Shown here piece after piece: positions 61,393-64,000 of a stretch of 64,000 bases of DNA. The translations under genes were made by a program, and so were the position numbers. The notes below the pieces were generated by a model. It made no database searches. It was not told the origin of the DNA and worked only from the letters and a program-made list of their open reading frames with translations. The first letter of the stretch is position 1. Every line of letters begins with the position of its first letter. The DNA comes from DATKHR01 sp036557365 (GTDB taxonomy: Bacteria > Acidobacteriota > Vicinamibacteria > Vicinamibacterales > CAVVIG01): positions 1-64,000 of the forward strand of contig DATBHR010000038.1 of assembly GCA_036557365.1 (NCBI GenBank), written 5' to 3'.

Positions 61393-62090
61393 ACCTCGAC
61401 TTCGATCGCGTTGAACTGACCGACGTCTCCCGCCATTTCGGACGCCGCCGCGCGCTCGCCAAGGTTTCATTGCAGGCACACGCCGGCGAAATCGTGGGCT
61501 TGCTCGGCCCGAACGGCGCGGGGAAGTCCACACTCATCGGGATTCTGGCCGGCCTGGTCGCGCCGCAGTCCGGCGACGTGCGGTACGGCGGCCAATCGGC
61601 GCGCGAAATCGGTCCGCAGCTGCGCCAGCGCATTGGTCTCCTCGCGCACGAGCTGTTTCTCTACCCGGAGCTTTCGGCCCGCCAGAACCTCACGTTCTTC
61701 GCGGAGCTCTACGATCTTGCGCCCACGCGTTTCGTGAACGACGCGCTCGAGCGCGCGGGCCTCGGCGAGCGGAGCGACGATGCGGTCACCGGATTCTCGC
61801 GGGGAATGCGTCAACGCCTTGCGCTGGAACGCGCGCTGCTCCACGGGCCACGGCTGGTGCTGCTCGACGAGCCGTTCACGGGCCTCGACGACCAGTCGGT
61901 CGGTGCGGTCGCCCTTCGGCTTCGTCGGCTCGCCGCCGATGGCTGCATCGTTTTCCTGGCGACGCACGACCTCGACGTCGCCGATGGATTGGTCACCCGC
62001 GTTGCGCTCGTGCAGGCAGGGAAGCTTGTGTCAGACGAGCCCGCCGTCCCGGGCCTGCGCGCCCGATATCGCGACGTGATAGGACGATAG
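61389..62090 (+). CDS. ccmA: Heme exporter ATP-binding protein CcmA
   Basis: 233 residues from GTG 61389. Walker A GPNGAGKST (about 39-47), signature GFSRGMRQRLALERAL (ABC motif variant with FSRGM, typical of CcmA and related exporters), Walker B LVLLDEPFTGLD and the switch His in FLATHDLDVADG. It powers the CcmAB(CD) transporter, needed to release holo-CcmE. Next to ccmB (start one base after this stop), as expected. Confidence 0.93.
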   Translation: MNLDFDRVELTDVSRHFGRRRALAKVSLQAHAGEIVGLLGPNGAGKSTLIGILAGLVAPQSGDVRYGGQSAREIGPQLRQRIGLLAHELFLYPELSARQNLTFFAELYDLAPTRFVNDALERAGLGERSDDAVTGFSRGMRQRLALERALLHGPRLVLLDEPFTGLDDQSVGAVALRLRRLAADGCIVFLATHDLDVADGLVTRVALVQAGKLVSDEPAVPGLRARYRDVIGR

Positions 62091-62091
62091 C

Positions 62092-62769
62092 ATGTTCTTC
62101 CGCACGGCACTCCTCGTGCTCCGGAAAGACGTCGCGATCGAGGCGAAGAGCTTCGAGATTTTCTCGACGACGCTGTTCTTCGCCGTGTCGTGTGTCCTCG
62201 TGTTCGCGTTCGCGTTCGTGAAGGAAGGGGTCGTCGTCGCCGACGCTTCGGCGGGAATTCTGTGGATCGCAATTGCCTTCGCCGGAACGCTGGCGCTCGG
62301 CCGTACGTTCGAGCGGGAGCGTTACTCCGAAACCGTTCGGGCGCTGCTCCTCGCGCCCGCTCCTCGATCGGCGATCTACGTTGGGAAGCTCCTCGGCATC
62401 GTGTTGCTGTTGCTCACCGCCGAGGTGATGCTGGTGCCGCTCGTGGCGCTGCTCTTCAGCGCCGCGCTGTTCGAACGACCGCTGCTGCTGGCGCTGCTGC
62501 TGCTGAGCGGCACGATAGGGTTCGCGGCGGTGGGGACGCTGTTCGCCGCGATGCTCGTACGCTCGCGCACTCGTGACATCATGTTACCGATCCTGTTGTA
62601 TCCCATCACCGTTCCGGTAATCATTGCCGGCGTCCGGGGTACTGCAGCGCTGCTGGGCTCGTCACCCGAGGACGCGGTGGCGATCATGTGGATCGGCCTC
62701 CTCGTCAGCTTCGACGTCGTGTTCGTCACGCTGTCGTTGTGGACGTTCGAACCGCTCATGACGGAGTAG
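62092..62769 (+). CDS. ccmB: Heme exporter membrane protein CcmB
   Basis: 225 residues with six hydrophobic segments. The start LLVLRKDVAIEAKSFEIFSTTLFFAV and the segment APAPRSAIYVGKLLGIVLLLL match CcmB, the membrane subunit partner of CcmA. The C-terminal segment DVVFVTLSLWTFEPLMTE is characteristic. It ends where the G-rich repeat begins. Confidence 0.93.
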   Translation: MFFRTALLVLRKDVAIEAKSFEIFSTTLFFAVSCVLVFAFAFVKEGVVVADASAGILWIAIAFAGTLALGRTFERERYSETVRALLLAPAPRSAIYVGKLLGIVLLLLTAEVMLVPLVALLFSAALFERPLLLALLLLSGTIGFAAVGTLFAAMLVRSRTRDIMLPILLYPITVPVIIAGVRGTAALLGSSPEDAVAIMWIGLLVSFDVVFVTLSLWTFEPLMTE

Positions 62770-62905
62770 GGCAGGTGGGTCGAGTGGGCCCGGTGGGTCG
62801 AGTGGGTCGGGTAGGCCTGGTAGGAAAGATGGGACCGATCGGAAGGATGGGACGGCTCGGGAAGATTGGACGGATGGGGAAGACTGGAAAGACTGGGGCG
62901 CGGAC
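62769..62905 (+). repeat. G-rich degenerate 9-bp tandem repeat within the ccm operon, G-quadruplex candidate
   Basis: The gap between ccmB and ccmC is filled by a degenerate repeat. The first part (62769-62811) has GGG tracts separated by six- or two-base loops (GTGGGTCGA units), meeting the usual G-quadruplex pattern on the coding/mRNA strand. The second part continues as GGA/GAT/GGG units (for example GATGGGAC) with about 9-base spacing. It could attenuate or stabilise the mRNA between ccmB and ccmC. A frame through it would encode a collagen-like peptide but has no start signal. Confidence 0.7.
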
Positions 62906-62908
62906 GCC

Positions 62909-63562
62909 ATGAAAAAAGCATTCGTTCCGCTACTCGCCGTGACGACGGCCATGTTCGCGTACGCGCCGATCATGATCGCGAACGCGCCGTACGAATCGAC
63001 GATGGGGCTCGTGCAGAAGATCTTTTATTTCCACGTCCCGTCGTGGTTCGCGATGTTCACGGCGATTTTCGTCTGCGGCATTCAGAGCGCCATCTATCTG
63101 TTCAAGAGCAAGCCGTCGGCCGATCGCGTGGCCGTCGCGGCCGGCGAAGTCGCCGTGCTCTTCGGCCTGATGGGACTCGTCACGGGACCGCTGTGGGGGC
63201 GCAAGTCGTGGGGCATCTGGTGGCCGTGGGACGCGCGCGTCACGATCGCCTTGCTCCTCGAACTGATTTTCGTCGGCTATCTGCTGGTCAGGAAGTTCGG
63301 CGGACCTGGTTCGGAAAAGCTCGCCGCAGCAATGGCGGTCTTCGGGATGTTCAACGTGCCGTTCCTGTACGTGTCGGTGAACATCTGGCGGACCATTCAT
63401 CCGAAAACGACCGTCGTTCCGTCGCTGCCGGGAGGCATGCCTGGCCCTTTCTGGTTCAGCGTCGTCGCGTTCCTCTGCCTGTGCGCGCTGCTCATCACCG
63501 CGCGGGCGCATCTCGAGCATCAGCGCGCGGCGCTCGATGCCTTATACCTGGAACAAGAGTAG
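62909..63562 (+). CDS. ccmC: Heme exporter/handling protein CcmC
   Basis: 217 residues with six TM segments and the tryptophan-rich WWD region GPLWGRKSWGIWWPWDARVT (about 92-111). QKIFYFHVPSWFAMF (about 36-50) supplies one external heme-ligand histidine and ITARAHLEHQRAAL lies near the C-terminus. CcmC presents heme to CcmE. The ATG at 62909 follows the G-rich repeat. The rest of the operon continues directly after. Confidence 0.95.
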   Translation: MKKAFVPLLAVTTAMFAYAPIMIANAPYESTMGLVQKIFYFHVPSWFAMFTAIFVCGIQSAIYLFKSKPSADRVAVAAGEVAVLFGLMGLVTGPLWGRKSWGIWWPWDARVTIALLLELIFVGYLLVRKFGGPGSEKLAAAMAVFGMFNVPFLYVSVNIWRTIHPKTTVVPSLPGGMPGPFWFSVVAFLCLCALLITARAHLEHQRAALDALYLEQE

Positions 63563-63566
63563 GGTC

Positions 63567-63836
63567 ATGATCACACGCTTCGTCCTCGCGCTGTTCGCGC
63601 TGCTCGCCACGGCCGGCAGCGTGCTCGCACAGCCGCCGCAGCAGAACGAGTTCGTGCCGGTCGACACGCTGCCGCCGGCGGATCAATTGCCGTCAGCGCC
63701 GCTCCTCATCGCGGCGTACGTGTTCGTGTGGCTGGCGGCGATGTTCTATCTGTGGACGATCTGGCGGCGCCTCGGAAAAGTCGAGGCCGATATGCACGCC
63801 CTGGAGCGAAGAAGCGCGTCCGGCGGGGGGCGATGA
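63567..63836 (+). CDS. ccmD: CcmD-like small membrane protein
   Basis: 89 residues. An N-terminal signal-like segment (FVLALFALLATAGSVLA), a short Pro-rich periplasmic part and one TM helix (LLIAAYVFVWLAAMFYLWTI) followed by a basic helical tail (WRRLGKVEADMHALERR), which matches the membrane-plus-basic-tail plan of CcmD. CcmD stabilises CcmE on CcmC. It is longer than most CcmD (40-70 residues) because of the added N-terminal segment. It overlaps the next gene as ATGA. Confidence 0.75.
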   Translation: MITRFVLALFALLATAGSVLAQPPQQNEFVPVDTLPPADQLPSAPLLIAAYVFVWLAAMFYLWTIWRRLGKVEADMHALERRSASGGGR

Positions 63837-63985
63837 CCGCAGGTCACTTCATCTTCATCCCGTCGGTGCTGCTCATCGGGCTCGTCATCGGCTGGGTGCT
63901 TGGATCGCGCGCAGCGCGCGACGCGTACGCGGCGGAACTGCGGCGACGCGAAGAACGCGCGGCGCGGAAGAAGCAGCAGGCCTGA
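63833..63985 (+). CDS. 50-residue membrane protein at the end of the ccm operon
   Basis: 50 residues: one TM helix (FIFIPSVLLIGLVIGWVLG) and a strongly charged helical tail (AELRRREERAARKKQQA). The ATG overlaps the ccmD-like stop (ATGA), so it is translationally coupled. No family is recognised. It resembles CcmD in architecture more than in sequence and may be a second small subunit of the heme-handling complex. Confidence 0.65.
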   Translation: MTAGHFIFIPSVLLIGLVIGWVLGSRAARDAYAAELRRREERAARKKQQA

Positions 63986-64000
63986 CAGGCGCTCGCACTC

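Noticed and set aside
62688..62912. Collagen-like Gly-x-x peptide frame
   Set aside because: It is the translation of the 9-bp G-rich repeat, starts inside ccmB and has no ribosome-binding site.

Overview
The window is GC-rich bacterial chromosome with tightly packed genes, many ATGA/GTGA stop-start overlaps and frequent GTG starts. The gene set (Rho with a low-complexity N-terminus, HspR-ClpB-FtsH heat-shock cluster, CXXXY-type CcmE, serial RND pumps with NodT-type outer-membrane factors, amidohydrolases with signal peptides, repeat-laden intergenic spacers) fits Acidobacteriota, most likely the class Vicinamibacteria. That placement is inference from gene content, not from a marker-gene comparison.

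Layout. 0-4.2 kb: housekeeping genes on the plus strand (3' end of rsmD, coaD, class-I aminotransferase, CoA-binding protein, rho, CDGSH iron-sulfur protein). 4.2-6.8 kb: a divergent amidohydrolase/MFS pair whose two start codons lie in the arms of one palindrome. 6.8-12.9 kb: a minus-strand protein quality-control operon, hspR-cbpA-clpB-ftsH, driven by a near-consensus promoter. 12.9-15.7 kb: TerC-family membrane protein overlapping a class A penicillin-binding protein that apparently starts at CTG. 15.8-20.2 kb: treZ and a GH133-type glycogen debranching enzyme (trehalose/glycogen metabolism) and a small hydrophilic protein. 20.2-23.7 kb: S4-domain RNA-binding protein and lactate permease, divergent from a lipoprotein and a J-domain protein. 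23.7-27.4 kb: a 32-residue membrane peptide, a TPR-CHAT putative protease lipoprotein and an unrecognised 290-residue partner.

27.8-48.2 kb is dominated by two complete MdtABC-plus-outer-membrane-factor tetrads (periplasmic adaptor, two different RND pumps, NodT-type lipoprotein), convergent on a central amidohydrolase/VTT-protein pair. 48.7-50.5 kb is a gene-poor, visibly lower-GC accessory patch at the 3' side of tRNA-Phe; it holds a 2-3 TM GAF-like membrane protein and a broken small gene. 50.6-53.7 kb: a secreted protein built of 29-residue repeats, recA with a clear promoter, and a divergent YdjM-type membrane hydrolase. 53.6-55.9 kb: 3-hydroxyacyl-CoA dehydrogenase, thiolase and a DUF721 protein. 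55.9-64 kb: maf followed by a cytochrome c maturation operon (ccmE, a ccmF-ccmH fusion, a zinc-ribbon protein, a transthyretin-like membrane protein, ccmA, ccmB, ccmC, ccmD-like and a 50-residue membrane protein).

No integrase, transposase, CRISPR array or rRNA gene is seen. The points most worth following are the CHAT/partner pair, the tRNA-Phe-linked GAF membrane protein, the unusual heme-handling variants of CcmE and the CcmF-CcmH fusion, the mirror-image RND operons, and several start-site oddities (CTG start, palindromic divergent starts, likely leaderless GTG starts).
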